Counted from the first letter of the stretch, positions 29,950-39,969 are shown. The stretch: DNA of 64,000 nucleotides from Pseudomonas parafulva NBRC 16636 = DSM 17004 (GCF_000730645.1 NZ_BBIU01000004.1:124001-188000), one strand, 5' to 3'. Made by a program: numbers and translations. The notes: a model not told the origin generated them from the letters alone.

Positions 29950-31959
29950 TCAGCGTTTGAGCATTGCCCGGATGTCGGCCAGGGCATTGTTGCCGCGTGC
30001 GGCCTTGACCTCGACCGGGGCATCGTCCAGGCCTTCCCAGGCCAGGTCTTCCGGGGGCAGTTCGTCGAGGAAGCGGCTGGGCGTACAGTCGATGATTTCC
30101 CCGTACTGCTTGCGCTTGGCGGCAAAGGTGAAGGCCAGGGTCTGGCGCGCGCGGGTGATGCCCACGTAAGCCAGGCGGCGCTCTTCCTCGATGGTGTCGG
30201 CCTCGATGCTGGAGCGGTGCGGGAGGATTTCTTCCTCCATGCCCATGATGAACACGTAGGGGAACTCCAGCCCCTTGGACGCGTGCAGGGTCATCATCTG
30301 CACCCCTTCGGCGTTTTCTTCCTCTTCCTGCTGGCGCTCCAGCATGTCGCGCAGCACCAGCTTGCCGATGGCGTCCTCGATGGTCATGTCACCCTCTTCG
30401 TCCTTCTCGAGGGTGTTTTTCAGTGCGTCGACCAGGAACCAGACGTTGCTGATACGAAACTCGGCCGCCTTGTCGCTGGCGGTCTGCTGGCGAATCCAGT
30501 TTTCGTAGTCGATGTCGCGGATCATTTCGTGCAGCGCGGCAATCGGGTCGTCCAGCGCGACCTTCTGGCGCACACCGTCCAGCCAGTGCTTGAAGCGCTG
30601 CAGGCGCTCGGTGTAGCGGGCGTCCAGGTGCTCACCCAGGCCAAGCTCCTCGCTGGCGGCGTACATTGACGTGCCGCGTTCGGTGGCATAGTTGCCAAGC
30701 TTTTCCAGGGTGGTTGAACCGATCTCCCGGCGGGGGACGTTGATGACCCGCAGGTAGGCGTTGTCATCGTCCGGGTTCACCAGCAGGCGCAGGTAGGCCA
30801 TGAGGTCCTTGACCTCCTGGCGACCAAAGAAGCTGTTGCCGCCCGACAGGCGATAGGGCACCTGGTGGTGCTGCAGTTTCAGCTCGATCAGTTTGGCCTG
30901 GTAGTTGCCACGGTACAGGATGGCAAAGTCGCTGTAGGGGCGGTCGGTGCGCAGGTGCAGCGTGAGGATTTCCATGGCCACGCGCTCGGCTTCGGCTTCC
31001 TCGTTCTTGCAGCGGATGACGCGGATCTCGTCGCCAACACCCATTTCGCTCCACAACTGCTTCTCGAACGCATGGGGGTTGTTGGCGATCAGCACGTTGG
31101 CGCAGCGCAGGATGCGGCTGGTGGAGCGGTAGTTCTGCTCCAGCATGACCACTTTCAAGGAGGGGTAGTCCTCCTTGAGCAGCATCAGGTTTTCCGGGCG
31201 CGCGCCGCGCCAGGCGTAGATCGACTGATCGTCGTCGCCCACCACGGTGAACTGGTTGCGCATGCCGATCAGCATCTTCACCAGCAGGTACTGGCTGGCG
31301 TTGGTGTCCTGGTATTCGTCCACCAGCAGGTAGCGCACGCGGTTCTGCCAGCGCTCCAGCACCTCGGGATGCTCCTGGAACAGCTTTACCGGCTGCAGGA
31401 TAAGGTCGTCGAAATCCACCGCGTTGAACGCCTTGAGCGTGCGCTGGTAGTGGGTATAGACGATCGCGGCGGTTTGCTCACGCGGGTTGCGCGCCTTTTC
31501 CAGGGCCTCGGGTGGCAGGATCAGGTCGTTCTTCCAGGCACCGATCATGTTCTTGATCTCGTCGATGCCGTCGTCGCCGGAGTACTCCTTCTGCATGATG
31601 TCCGACAGCAATGCCTTGATGTCGGACTCATCGAAGATCGAGAAGCCTGGCTTGTAGCCCAGCTTGCCGTGCTCCTTGCGGATGATGTTCAGGCCCAGGT
31701 TGTGGAACGTGCACACCGTGAGCCCACGGCCTTCCCCTGGGCGCAGCAGGGTCCCGACCCGCTCCTTCATCTCGCGGGCGGCCTTGTTGGTGAAGGTCAT
31801 CGCCACGATGTACTGGGCACGGATGCCGCAGTTCTGGATGAGGTGGGCAATCTTGCGCGTGATCACGCTGGTCTTGCCCGAGCCTGCACCGGCGAGCACC
31901 AATAGAGGGCCGCCGACATAGTCACGGGCTTCCTGCTGCCGGGGATTGAGTCGGGACAT
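29950..31959 (-). CDS. rep: ATP-dependent DNA helicase Rep
   Basis: Rep is a 3'-5' superfamily 1 helicase that clears protein blocks ahead of the replication fork. The 669-residue protein has Walker A AGAGSGKT (23-30), motif II DEYQDTN, motif III GDDDQSIYAWRGA and motif VI VGITRARQ. The length matches E. coli Rep (673) rather than UvrD (about 720). It stands upstream of xpt, with an inverted repeat 100 bp before its start. Confidence 0.97.
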   Translation of the reverse strand: MSRLNPRQQEARDYVGGPLLVLAGAGSGKTSVITRKIAHLIQNCGIRAQYIVAMTFTNKAAREMKERVGTLLRPGEGRGLTVCTFHNLGLNIIRKEHGKLGYKPGFSIFDESDIKALLSDIMQKEYSGDDGIDEIKNMIGAWKNDLILPPEALEKARNPREQTAAIVYTHYQRTLKAFNAVDFDDLILQPVKLFQEHPEVLERWQNRVRYLLVDEYQDTNASQYLLVKMLIGMRNQFTVVGDDDQSIYAWRGARPENLMLLKEDYPSLKVVMLEQNYRSTSRILRCANVLIANNPHAFEKQLWSEMGVGDEIRVIRCKNEEAEAERVAMEILTLHLRTDRPYSDFAILYRGNYQAKLIELKLQHHQVPYRLSGGNSFFGRQEVKDLMAYLRLLVNPDDDNAYLRVINVPRREIGSTTLEKLGNYATERGTSMYAASEELGLGEHLDARYTERLQRFKHWLDGVRQKVALDDPIAALHEMIRDIDYENWIRQQTASDKAAEFRISNVWFLVDALKNTLEKDEEGDMTIEDAIGKLVLRDMLERQQEEEENAEGVQMMTLHASKGLEFPYVFIMGMEEEILPHRSSIEADTIEEERRLAYVGITRARQTLAFTFAAKRKQYGEIIDCTPSRFLDELPPEDLAWEGLDDAPVEVKAARGNNALADIRAMLKR

Positions 31960-32060
31960 GCTAGAAACCGGGGGTCGCCAGAAAATAGCCGCGCATTCTA
32001 TCAGGCATGGGCCTATTGTGGCGCGACCGTCTGACGCGCGAGTCAGACTTTTGCAGCATC

Positions 32061-32075
32061 ATTAGTGGCACTAAT
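32061..32075. promoter_or_regulatory. Perfect inverted repeat between rep and the GGDEF/EAL gene
   Basis: ATTAGTGGCACTAAT is a 7-1-7 perfect inverted repeat, 102 bp upstream of rep and 176 bp upstream of the GGDEF/EAL gene. It has the form of a dimer-binding operator; the protein is unknown. Confidence 0.5.
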
Positions 32076-32176
32076 GGTTGCAGCTGAAAAAATCGTATTT
32101 GCCGGGTGGTCAGGATTCGCGCACGATGCACGACAAAATACGTCGGAATGACATCACACAAGAACATTTTTAAAAG

Positions 32177-32191
32177 TGAAAATCATTTTCA
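32177..32191. promoter_or_regulatory. Fur-box-like palindrome upstream of the GGDEF/EAL gene
   Basis: TGAAAATCATTTTCA matches the 15-base Fur core TGATAATCATTATCA at 13 of 15 positions and is symmetric apart from its centre. It sits 60 bp before the TTG start of the c-di-GMP gene, in an AT-rich stretch that probably contains the promoter. Fur repression under iron-replete conditions is the natural inference. Confidence 0.6.
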
Positions 32192-32250
32192 TTAAATGCA
32201 GTAACATGGCCGCCGTTCATCGTTGCACCGTAAAGCTTTAAGGAGCCCCC

Positions 32251-33909
32251 TTGCCTACGCCTGTCGAACCTCTGCGTTTGCTGCTGTTGGCCAATGAGCC
32301 GGAATGGGCCACTTTGCTGCACGCGTGCATGCCTGCCTTGCGCGGCACAACCGTGCTGGTAACGGCACCCAGCTGGGAGGCAGTCGACAGCCTGTTCAGC
32401 CAGGACCGCCAGGCGATCGTGCTGGCGACCCCGGCCCTGTTGCCGGCAGCGGGCCGGTGCGAGCTGCCCACCATCTTGTTGCTGAACGACGAACCTGAAA
32501 CGGTGCCTGCGGGTGTCAGCGATTGGCTGGTCAGTGACCAGCTCAGTGCCCACACCCTGCGCCGCTGCCTGCGCCATGTGCGCGAGCGGGGTGTGCTGGT
32601 GGCCACCTTGCAGCGCCTGGCAGAGCAGGACCCCCTCACCGGTATAGCCAACCGCCAGGGTTTCCAGGCGCTGCTCACTGCTCGCCTGGCCGAAAACGAA
32701 GGCCGCGGCCTGGCCCTGGGCCACCTGGACCTGGACAACTTCCGCCACGTCAACGATGCCCTGGGCCACCAAAGTGGGGACAGGCTGATCCTGCAGGTGG
32801 TCAACCGCCTGACCCACCAGCTGGAAGCCGGCGACCAGCTGGCGCGGCTGGGCAGTGACGAGTTCGCCCTGCTCATCGACACCCGCCGCGACCCCAAACG
32901 CGCCGAGTGGATGGCCGAACGCATCATCGAGGCGCTGGCCGAACCTTACTGGATCGACGGCGAAAGCCTACTGCTGGGCTGCAGCCTGGGCCTGGCACAT
33001 GCCCGCGCCCAAGGTGGGGCCGACCCGCTGATGTGGCACGCCCACATCGCCATGCGCCAGGCCAAAGGCAGCCAGGGCTGTACGTACCATGTCTTCAACG
33101 AGCGCATAAACCGCAATGCCCGCAGCCTGGCAGATCTGGAGAGCGAGCTGCGCCGTGCCCTGCGCCGCGATGAGCTGGAGCTGCACTACCAGCCGCGGCT
33201 GAACCTGGCGGACGGCCACATCGTCGGTCTGGAGGCCTTGGTGCGCTGGCGTCATGCCGAGCGTGGCCTGTTGCCCCCCAGCGAGTTCGTGCCCCTGGCC
33301 GAGCAGAGCGGGCTGATCGTGCCATTGGGCTACTGGGTCATCGCCCGTGCGCTTCGGGACATGCAGGCGCTGCGAGCGGCCGGGCTGGAGCCGCTGCACA
33401 TGGCCGTCAACCTGAGTTTCCGCCAGTTTCAGGACAGCCAGTTGCTGGCCACCTTGAGCCGGCTCATTCAGGAATATGGGGTCGATGCCCGCTGGCTGGA
33501 ATTCGAACTGACCGAAACGGCCGTAATGCGCCGCAACGAGCTGGTGCGCCAGACCATGGACGCCTTGGGGCGCCTTGGCGTGCGCTTCTCGCTGGATGAC
33601 TTCGGCACCGGGTTTTCGTCATTCGTGCACCTCAACAGCCTGCCCATCGCCCTGCTCAAGGTGGACCGCAGCTTCGTCGCCGAGATGGAAATGCGCGAAG
33701 AAAACCGCAAGCTGGTGCACGCCATGATCAACCTGGCCCACAACCTCAACCTGGAGGTGGTGGCTGAAGGGGTGGAAAGCGACGAGCAACTCGGCTTGTT
33801 GCGGGGCTTTGGCTGTGACCAGGTGCAAGGTTTTCTGGTCAGCAAGCCATTGCCCGTGGACGAACTGATGGCGTTCCTGTTGCAGTGCCAGCAGGCCGAG
33901 GCCGGCTAG
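32251..33909 (+). CDS. GGDEF-EAL protein with N-terminal receiver-like domain
   Basis: The 552-residue cytoplasmic protein has a receiver-like region (about 8-115) with no clear phospho-acceptor Asp. A GGDEF domain (about 125-285) follows, whose active-site motif is GSDEF (201-205) with no RxxD inhibitory site before it. A C-terminal EAL domain (about 295-550) keeps EALVRW, NLSF, FELTE, DDFGTG and VAEGVES. The EAL part is expected to be an active c-di-GMP phosphodiesterase; the GGDEF part may only bind GTP. The start is TTG after AAGGAG. A Fur-like box lies upstream. Its TAG stop interlocks with that of the convergent MATE gene. Confidence 0.92.
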   Translation: MPTPVEPLRLLLLANEPEWATLLHACMPALRGTTVLVTAPSWEAVDSLFSQDRQAIVLATPALLPAAGRCELPTILLLNDEPETVPAGVSDWLVSDQLSAHTLRRCLRHVRERGVLVATLQRLAEQDPLTGIANRQGFQALLTARLAENEGRGLALGHLDLDNFRHVNDALGHQSGDRLILQVVNRLTHQLEAGDQLARLGSDEFALLIDTRRDPKRAEWMAERIIEALAEPYWIDGESLLLGCSLGLAHARAQGGADPLMWHAHIAMRQAKGSQGCTYHVFNERINRNARSLADLESELRRALRRDELELHYQPRLNLADGHIVGLEALVRWRHAERGLLPPSEFVPLAEQSGLIVPLGYWVIARALRDMQALRAAGLEPLHMAVNLSFRQFQDSQLLATLSRLIQEYGVDARWLEFELTETAVMRRNELVRQTMDALGRLGVRFSLDDFGTGFSSFVHLNSLPIALLKVDRSFVAEMEMREENRKLVHAMINLAHNLNLEVVAEGVESDEQLGLLRGFGCDQVQGFLVSKPLPVDELMAFLLQCQQAEAG

Positions 33910-35267
33910 CCGGCTTTACCCAGCATGCGCTTCATTCGCCATTCGAAGCCGAACGTAAGCGCCACCGCTGCACACGCCAGGCCCAATGCCAGGCCCCACC
34001 AGACGCCGACCGCGCCGCCGCCCAGGGTAAAGGTGAACAGCCAGGCGCTTGGCGCGCCCACCAGCCAATAGCACACCAGCCCGATCAGGAACGTGGTCTT
34101 GGCGTCTTTCAGCCCGCGGATCGAACCCATGGCGATGGTCTGCATGCCGTCGAACAGCTCGAACCAGGCGGCCACCATCAACAACTGCACGGCCAGCTGG
34201 AAGATCGCCGCGAACGCAGGGTCATTCCGGTCGATGAACAGCCCCACCAAGGCGTCGGGCAGCAGCCAGAACAGCGCGGCGAAGGCGAACATGATCATGC
34301 CCCCCAGGGCGATGCCAATCCGCCCGGCGCTGCGGGCTGCCAGCAGGTTGCCCGCACCGAAGTACAGGCCCACACGCATGGTCACGGCGTAGGAAAGGCC
34401 GGTCGGCACCATGAACGCGGTGGACACGATCTGCAGGGCGATCTGGTGCGCCGCCAGCTCCGTGCTGCCCAACACGCCCATGCACAGCGCCGCGAATGCG
34501 AACAGCCCCACCTCCACCATGTAGGTGCCACCAATCGGCAGGCCCAGCCGCCACAGCTCGCGCAACGCCGGCAGCGACGGGCAGGACAGGCCTTTGCGCA
34601 GTGGGTAGGCGGCGTAGGCCGGGTGCCAGCGGATGTACAGCGCCAGGGCAATGGCCATGCCCATCGACACCACGGCAGTTACCAGCCCGATGCCCATCAG
34701 GCCGAGCTTTGGCAGGCCGAACATGCCTTCGATTAAAGCAACGTTCAGCAGGTAGTTGAGCACCGTGCCCACCAGGCTGATCACCATCACCGGTGCCGAA
34801 CGGCCCAGGGCGCTGGTAAACCCGCGTAACGCCATGAATGTGAGGTAGCCGGGCAGGGCCAGGGGTAGCAGGGTGAGGAACTCGGCGGCCGAGGCCACGT
34901 TCTCCGGCTTTTGCCCGAACAGCAGCAGCGCCGGCTCCAGGTTCCACAGCACCAGCGCCGCAAACAGCGCCAGGCCCCATGCCAGCCACAGGCCGTTCTG
35001 GGCCAGGCGCGTGGCCCCTTCTATGTCGTTGCCACCCTTGCGGATGGCCACGAGGGTGCCGACCGCCGCGATCACGCCCAGGCAGAAGATCGACACGAAC
35101 GAGTAGCTCGCCGCACCCAGGCCGCCACCGGCCAAGGCCTGCGGGCTGATGCGGGCCATCATCAAGGTGTCGGTGAGTACCATCAGCATGTGCGCCAACT
35201 GCGAGGCGATCAGCGGGCCTGCCAGGCGCAGCAATGCCTTGAACTCGGTAGTGGGGGCGACGTGCAT
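33906..35267 (-). CDS. MATE-family efflux transporter
   Basis: The 453-residue protein is a multidrug and toxin extrusion (MATE) carrier of the NorM/DinF type, with twelve predicted helices in two homologous halves (for example PLIASQLAHMLMVLTDTLMMA near the start, and AAHQIALQIVSTAFMVPTGL in the second half). Such proteins export cationic compounds using Na+ or H+. Its stop codon shares bases with the GGDEF/EAL stop (CTAG, 33906-33909). It is divergent from a LysR regulator that may control it. Confidence 0.94.
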   Translation of the reverse strand: MHVAPTTEFKALLRLAGPLIASQLAHMLMVLTDTLMMARISPQALAGGGLGAASYSFVSIFCLGVIAAVGTLVAIRKGGNDIEGATRLAQNGLWLAWGLALFAALVLWNLEPALLLFGQKPENVASAAEFLTLLPLALPGYLTFMALRGFTSALGRSAPVMVISLVGTVLNYLLNVALIEGMFGLPKLGLMGIGLVTAVVSMGMAIALALYIRWHPAYAAYPLRKGLSCPSLPALRELWRLGLPIGGTYMVEVGLFAFAALCMGVLGSTELAAHQIALQIVSTAFMVPTGLSYAVTMRVGLYFGAGNLLAARSAGRIGIALGGMIMFAFAALFWLLPDALVGLFIDRNDPAFAAIFQLAVQLLMVAAWFELFDGMQTIAMGSIRGLKDAKTTFLIGLVCYWLVGAPSAWLFTFTLGGGAVGVWWGLALGLACAAVALTFGFEWRMKRMLGKAG

Positions 35268-35355
35268 GGGGCGGTCCTTGGTGATGACAGGCGGGAACGA
35301 AGGGCGATTCTGAGGCCTGGGTCAGCTTTGCACAAAAGGATAAATGCGATCATTG

Positions 35356-35374
35356 GCATGAGTCTCACTCATGC
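35356..35374. promoter_or_regulatory. Perfect 8-3-8 inverted repeat between MATE and lysR genes
   Basis: GCATGAGT-CTC-ACTCATGC lies 89 bp upstream of the MATE gene and 51 bp upstream of the LysR gene. It is the only strong symmetry in this divergent intergenic region, so it is a good operator candidate for the LysR protein or a global regulator. Confidence 0.55.
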
Positions 35375-35424
35375 ATGTAAGCTTCCTGATCATTTGCCCC
35401 AAGGGCCCGTTTGCCAGGAGCCTC

Positions 35425-36351
35425 ATGCAACGCAAGCTGCCTCCCCTCTATGCCCTGCGCGCATTCGAAGCCGCGGCGCGGCTGAACTCGTTCACCCGTG
35501 CCGGCGAAGAACTGTCCATTACCCAGAGCGCCGTCAGCCGGCACATTCGCACGCTGGAGGACCACTTTGCCTGCCGCCTGTTCATGCGCAGTGGCCGTAG
35601 CCTGCAACTGACCGAAGCTGCACGGGTGTTGCTACCGGGTGTACGCGAAGGCTTTGCCGCGCTTGAGCGTGCCTGTGACACGTTGCGCGGTGAAGACGAC
35701 ATGCTGCGCATGAAGGCGCCGTCCACCCTGACCATGCGCTGGTTGCTGGCCCGGCTCAGCCGCTTCCGCCGGCTGCAGCCTGGCAACGAAGTGCAACTGA
35801 CCAGTGCCTGGATGGACGTCGACCATGTGGACTTCAACCAAGAACCCTTCGATTGCGCGGTGCTGCTGGGCGATGGGGTGTTCCCGGCAGAGTGGGAGGT
35901 GCGCAAGCTGTTCCCCGAACTGCTGGTGCCGGTGGGCGCACCCGGGCTGCTGGATGACGGGCCCTGGACCGCGGCGCGCCTGGCGAGCAGCGAGCTGCTG
36001 CACCCTACGATGGACAAGCGCGACTGGCGGGTATGGCTGGAGCGCCTGGGCCTGGGTGGCAAGGTTTCGCTCAAGGGCGGGCAGGTGTTCGACACCCTGG
36101 AACTGGGCATGATTGCGGCGGCCCGCGGCTACGGTGTTTCTATCGGCGACCTGACGATGGTGGCCGAAGATGTGGCGCAGGGGCGCATGAGCCTGCCATG
36201 GCCGACGGCGGTACCCAGCGGCATGGACTACTACCTGGTATGGCCGCGCACACGGCCGGGCGGCGAGCGGCTACGCCGCCTGAGTGCCTTTCTGCAAGCA
36301 GAGGTGGCTGCCATGGCGCTACCCGAGGTGGCGATCCTCCCAGCCCTTTGA
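35425..36351 (+). CDS. LysR-family transcriptional regulator, GcvA-like
   Basis: The 308-residue protein begins MQRKLPPLYALRAFEAAARL, with the HTH in SFTRAGEELSITQSAVSRHI and a LysR effector domain behind it. The N-terminal wording PLxALRAFEAAARxxSFxxAAxEL is that of the GcvA subgroup. The ATG at 35425 is preceded by CAGGAG. It is divergent from the MATE exporter, a probable target (inference). Confidence 0.93.
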   Translation: MQRKLPPLYALRAFEAAARLNSFTRAGEELSITQSAVSRHIRTLEDHFACRLFMRSGRSLQLTEAARVLLPGVREGFAALERACDTLRGEDDMLRMKAPSTLTMRWLLARLSRFRRLQPGNEVQLTSAWMDVDHVDFNQEPFDCAVLLGDGVFPAEWEVRKLFPELLVPVGAPGLLDDGPWTAARLASSELLHPTMDKRDWRVWLERLGLGGKVSLKGGQVFDTLELGMIAAARGYGVSIGDLTMVAEDVAQGRMSLPWPTAVPSGMDYYLVWPRTRPGGERLRRLSAFLQAEVAAMALPEVAILPAL

Positions 36352-36506
36352 TGGCGAACGGTATATCCCTGCCCGGCACTCAAGTATTCAGCGGCGACGC
36401 CGATCAAGTGGCACCAGCGTCCCGGAAGAGGGCGCGCTTCCCGTCGAATAGAAGCGGGCGGTCAGCGTGATCAGGATGATCCCGGCCTCTTGCCAGGAGC
36501 TTCCCC

Positions 36507-38405
36507 ATGCCTCAACCGCGTGCCCGAATTGCCTCGCAACTCGGTATCGCCCTCGCCATCGTGCTGGCGCTGGTGATTTCCGGCAGTACCCTTTTTGCCC
36601 TGCGTTCACTGGACGATGCCAACCTCGCCACCCGCCAGGCCCACCTGGCCAGTGAGGCGCGCTTGCTGGCCGACCAGCTCGACACGTTCCACGGCTCGCT
36701 CAAGGACAATACCCAGCGCCTGAGCGGCCTGTTCGAGCGCCGCTTCGCATCAGGGCTGTCGCTGCATGCAGGGCAGACCGTGCAGGTCGCAGGCCAGGCA
36801 ACCCCGGCCCTGTACCTGGGCGATCAGCTGTTGAACAACGACTTCCAGCAGGTGGACGACTTCCAGCAGATGACTGCCGGTATCGCCACGGTGTTTGTGC
36901 GCAGCGGCGACGATTTCGTGCGCATCAGCACCAACCTGAAGAAACAGGATGGCAGCCGCGCCATCGGTACCCAGCTCGACCGCCAGCACCCGGCCTACGC
37001 CAAGCTGCTGGCCGGGCAGATGTACGTTGGCCGCGCCGTGTTGTTCGACCGCAACTACATGACGCGCTACGTGCCGATGACCGACGGCAATGGCCGGGTG
37101 ATCGCGGTGCTGTTCGTGGGTTTCGACTACACCGATGCGCAGAATGCCCAGTTCGCCAACCTCAAACGCTTCCGCATTGGCCAGACCGGTTCGTTGGCAC
37201 TGCAGGATGAAAAGGGCCAGTGGCTGGTGCCGCCGGCCAATGCCGAGCAACCGCTGTACAGCGCCACTGCGCCCTTTGCCGAGGGGCCCTGGACGGTGGT
37301 TGCGAGCATGCCGCTGGCGGAGATCCGCGAGGTGACCTGGAGCGTGGGCCTGCGCCTTGCCGTCGGCAGCCTGCTGGCCATGCTCATGGCCGTGGCTGCG
37401 ACGCTGTGGTTGCTCAGGCGCAAGCTGCGCCCGCTGGACGACCTGGTGCGCCAGGCCGAAGCGCTGGGGGCGGGTGACCTGAACGCACGGCTGAACGTGA
37501 CCAGCCACGATGAAATCGGGCAGTTGGCGCGCAGCTTCAACAAGATGGGTGAAGCCCTCTCGAACATGGTCGAGCATATTCGCAGTGCTTCCGAGCAGGT
37601 CAGCACCCGGGCCCGTTCGCTGTCTGGCCTCTCGGCTGGCGCCTGCGAGGGCATGGACCAGCAATCAGGCGAAATCACCAGCATGGCAGGCGCGGTGGAA
37701 GAGTTCAGCGCCACCTCCATGAACATCGCCGACAACATGGCGGGCACCGAGCGCTTGGCCCGCGACAATGCCCAGCAGACCCGCGTGGGCCGCGGTGCCA
37801 TGGAAGAAGCATCGCACTCGCTCACGCAGATTGCCGATGCCCTCGGTGGTACCGCCACGGTGATGAACAGCCTGGGTGCGCGTTCGCAGGAGATCGGCAG
37901 CATCATCAGCGTCATCACCGCCATCGCTGAGCAGACCAACCTGCTGGCCTTGAACGCTGCCATCGAAGCGGCCCGTGCCGGTGAGCAGGGGCGCGGCTTT
38001 GCAGTGGTGGCTGACGAGGTGCGTGGGTTGGCTGCGCGAACCCGCCAGGCCACGGATGAAATCTCCGGCATGATCACCAGCATCCAGCAGCAGACCGGGC
38101 ACGCCATCACCACGCTGGAGCAGAGTAACCAGCTGATGCAGGACGGCCTGGCGCGCAATGGCAAGGTCGCGCAGGCGCTCGCCCGCATCGACGAACAAAG
38201 CCGGGCGGCGGGTGAGCAGTTTGCCGTGATCAGTACGGCGACCCAGGAGCAGAGCAGCACCGCGACCGTGCTGAGCCGCAACTTGCAGAGCATCGCCCAG
38301 GCCAACGGTGAGCAGCGCGAGGTGGCCAACGAGCTGGCATTCACAGCGCGGGAGCTGGAAGGGCTGGCAGCGCAGCTGCGTCAGGAAGTGGACCGCTTCC
38401 GCTGA
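36507..38405 (+). CDS. Methyl-accepting chemotaxis protein with Cache sensor
   Basis: The 632-residue chemoreceptor has a first membrane helix (11-32), then a large periplasmic region (about 35-278) of the Cache_3-Cache_2 type, recognised by the block [10 protein letters not shown]...[20 protein letters not shown] second helix (280-303), a HAMP domain (304-356) and a cytoplasmic coiled coil follow, with the conserved hairpin [20 protein letters not shown]. No C-terminal CheR-binding pentapeptide is present. Cache domains of this kind often bind organic acids; the ligand here is unknown. No che genes are adjacent. Confidence 0.94.
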   Translation: MPQPRARIASQLGIALAIVLALVISGSTLFALRSLDDANLATRQAHLASEARLLADQLDTFHGSLKDNTQRLSGLFERRFASGLSLHAGQTVQVAGQATPALYLGDQLLNNDFQQVDDFQQMTAGIATVFVRSGDDFVRISTNLKKQDGSRAIGTQLDRQHPAYAKLLAGQMYVGRAVLFDRNYMTRYVPMTDGNGRVIAVLFVGFDYTDAQNAQFANLKRFRIGQTGSLALQDEKGQWLVPPANAEQPLYSATAPFAEGPWTVVASMPLAEIREVTWSVGLRLAVGSLLAMLMAVAATLWLLRRKLRPLDDLVRQAEALGAGDLNARLNVTSHDEIGQLARSFNKMGEALSNMVEHIRSASEQVSTRARSLSGLSAGACEGMDQQSGEITSMAGAVEEFSATSMNIADNMAGTERLARDNAQQTRVGRGAMEEASHSLTQIADALGGTATVMNSLGARSQEIGSIISVITAIAEQTNLLALNAAIEAARAGEQGRGFAVVADEVRGLAARTRQATDEISGMITSIQQQTGHAITTLEQSNQLMQDGLARNGKVAQALARIDEQSRAAGEQFAVISTATQEQSSTATVLSRNLQSIAQANGEQREVANELAFTARELEGLAAQLRQEVDRFR

Positions 38406-38445
38406 AACGGTGGGGCGCCCCAGGCGCCCCCTTCGATCTGCTGCC

Positions 38446-39840
38446 TTACAGCGATGCCAGGCTCAGCGCCTGCGCACAGGCCTGCAGCGAGCGGCGCTCG
38501 CTTTGCGCGTACAGCGCCAGCTCATCCTGCACCTGCAACCCCAACGCCGCTTCGAAGGCCGTGCGGTTGGCGTTGCTGCCGTACTCGGCCTGGGCATCGT
38601 CGCCCAGGTTGGACTGGAAGATCCCGGCGGCGCTTACGGGCAGGAAATCCTCGTACACCAGTGCCTCGAAATGCACGTGGCCTGCGTCGATCAGCCCTTG
38701 CAGGGTAGTGGGCCTGCCTTGTTGATCGCGCGCAGCCAGGCCTTTCTCGGTAGCGAAGTAGCGGAAGTACGCCAGGCCCTGCTCACGCATCTGCGCCAAG
38801 TCGTCCGGGAAGGCGGCGAAGGTGTCGGTGAGCATTGCCATGTACTGCGCGGCATTGGCCTCGGCGGGTGCGCCACCCAGTGCGGCGCGGGTGGCGTCGA
38901 GCAGCTTGTCGTAGAGCTGGCGCCCCTTCGGCGTCAGCGCCGCGCCACGTTGCTCGATTTCCCCAAAGCGCGCGGTGTGGCTGCCTTCGCTACCGTGCTG
39001 GCCGCTGAATGCGACCTTTTCCTGCAGGGCCTTGAAGCTGGTCTGGCGCAGCAGGATCGGGTGGCGGCGGGGCGGGGGCCCTTCGACCACGGCTTTGGGC
39101 GTGATGCCCTTGGCCGGCATGCCGAGCTGGATGGCATCGATGTCCAGGGTGCGCGGGGTGAGGTGGTTGATATGCGGGCCTTTGAACGCCACCACATCGG
39201 CAATCAGGCGGTGCTGGTCGTGCAGCTGCTGGTACTGCTCGGCGGTGACGGTGGCGTCCCGGTGCCAGCGGAAGGTGTGCAGGGCTTCCTGTACGAAAGC
39301 CTGGGCATCTGCGGTGTTCAGGCCGCCATCGCGTTCATGCTGCTCGATCAGCTGGAGTGCGCGAGGGGTGAAGATCTGGCGTTTGGCCAGGATACCCTGG
39401 GCCATTTCGCGCAACTGCAGGTTGTCGATCAGCTCCAGGCGCAGCAGCGAAGTGAAAACGCGGAACGGGCTGACGTGCAAAGACTGTTCATGCACGGCAC
39501 GGAAGGCGGTGGAGTGCACGGGCACCCCGGCACTGCTGAGGTCGTAGTAGCCCACCGGCTGCATGCCCATGACCGCAAAAAGGCGGGCGATGGTCGCCAG
39601 CTCCTGGGCCGTACCCACCCGGATCGCACCGTGGCGTTCATGGTCCAGCCGCTCGATTTCTCCCGTCCAGCGCAGGGCCTGCGCCACGTCTGGCTGGTGG
39701 GCCATGACCTGCTGGTTGATTTCGCTCACCAACGCCAGCAGCGTGCCGTACAGCGGCACTTCCTGTTTGTACATGAGCGACATGGCGGCAGAGAACTGCG
39801 CGCGGATGCTGTCGGGGCTGACGAAATCGTGGGCGGGCAT
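38446..39840 (-). CDS. hglS: 2-oxoadipate dioxygenase/decarboxylase (hydroxyglutarate synthase)
   Basis: HglS (DUF1338, YdcJ) converts 2-oxoadipate to D-2-hydroxyglutarate in the D-lysine catabolic route of P. putida, using Fe(II) and O2. The 464-residue protein keeps the metal ligands H70, H226 and E294 and the substrate arginine R74 at the positions I recall from the P. putida enzyme. The ATG at 39840 gives this numbering and has AGGA upstream; a longer frame from 39900 adds 20 residues. It is next to the lysR-amaB-amaA genes, which supply the same pathway from pipecolate. Confidence 0.94.
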   Translation of the reverse strand: MPAHDFVSPDSIRAQFSAAMSLMYKQEVPLYGTLLALVSEINQQVMAHQPDVAQALRWTGEIERLDHERHGAIRVGTAQELATIARLFAVMGMQPVGYYDLSSAGVPVHSTAFRAVHEQSLHVSPFRVFTSLLRLELIDNLQLREMAQGILAKRQIFTPRALQLIEQHERDGGLNTADAQAFVQEALHTFRWHRDATVTAEQYQQLHDQHRLIADVVAFKGPHINHLTPRTLDIDAIQLGMPAKGITPKAVVEGPPPRRHPILLRQTSFKALQEKVAFSGQHGSEGSHTARFGEIEQRGAALTPKGRQLYDKLLDATRAALGGAPAEANAAQYMAMLTDTFAAFPDDLAQMREQGLAYFRYFATEKGLAARDQQGRPTTLQGLIDAGHVHFEALVYEDFLPVSAAGIFQSNLGDDAQAEYGSNANRTAFEAALGLQVQDELALYAQSERRSLQACAQALSLASL

Positions 39841-39969
39841 CGCTAGCTTCCTGGTTGGGTTTGGACACTTACATGAAAGCTGGGAATGTACCGCGCTCAC
39901 AAGCGAAAAAAAGTGAATGGGTCATTCCTTTTTTGATCGACCTAGCGACGCGGGCTTGTCCTCAATCAC

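Noticed and set aside
38308..39846. Long open frame (about 512 codons) on the plus strand opposite hglS
   Set aside because: It is the antisense shadow of a well-supported gene in GC-rich DNA; the translation is rich in Gln/His/Arg with no domain.
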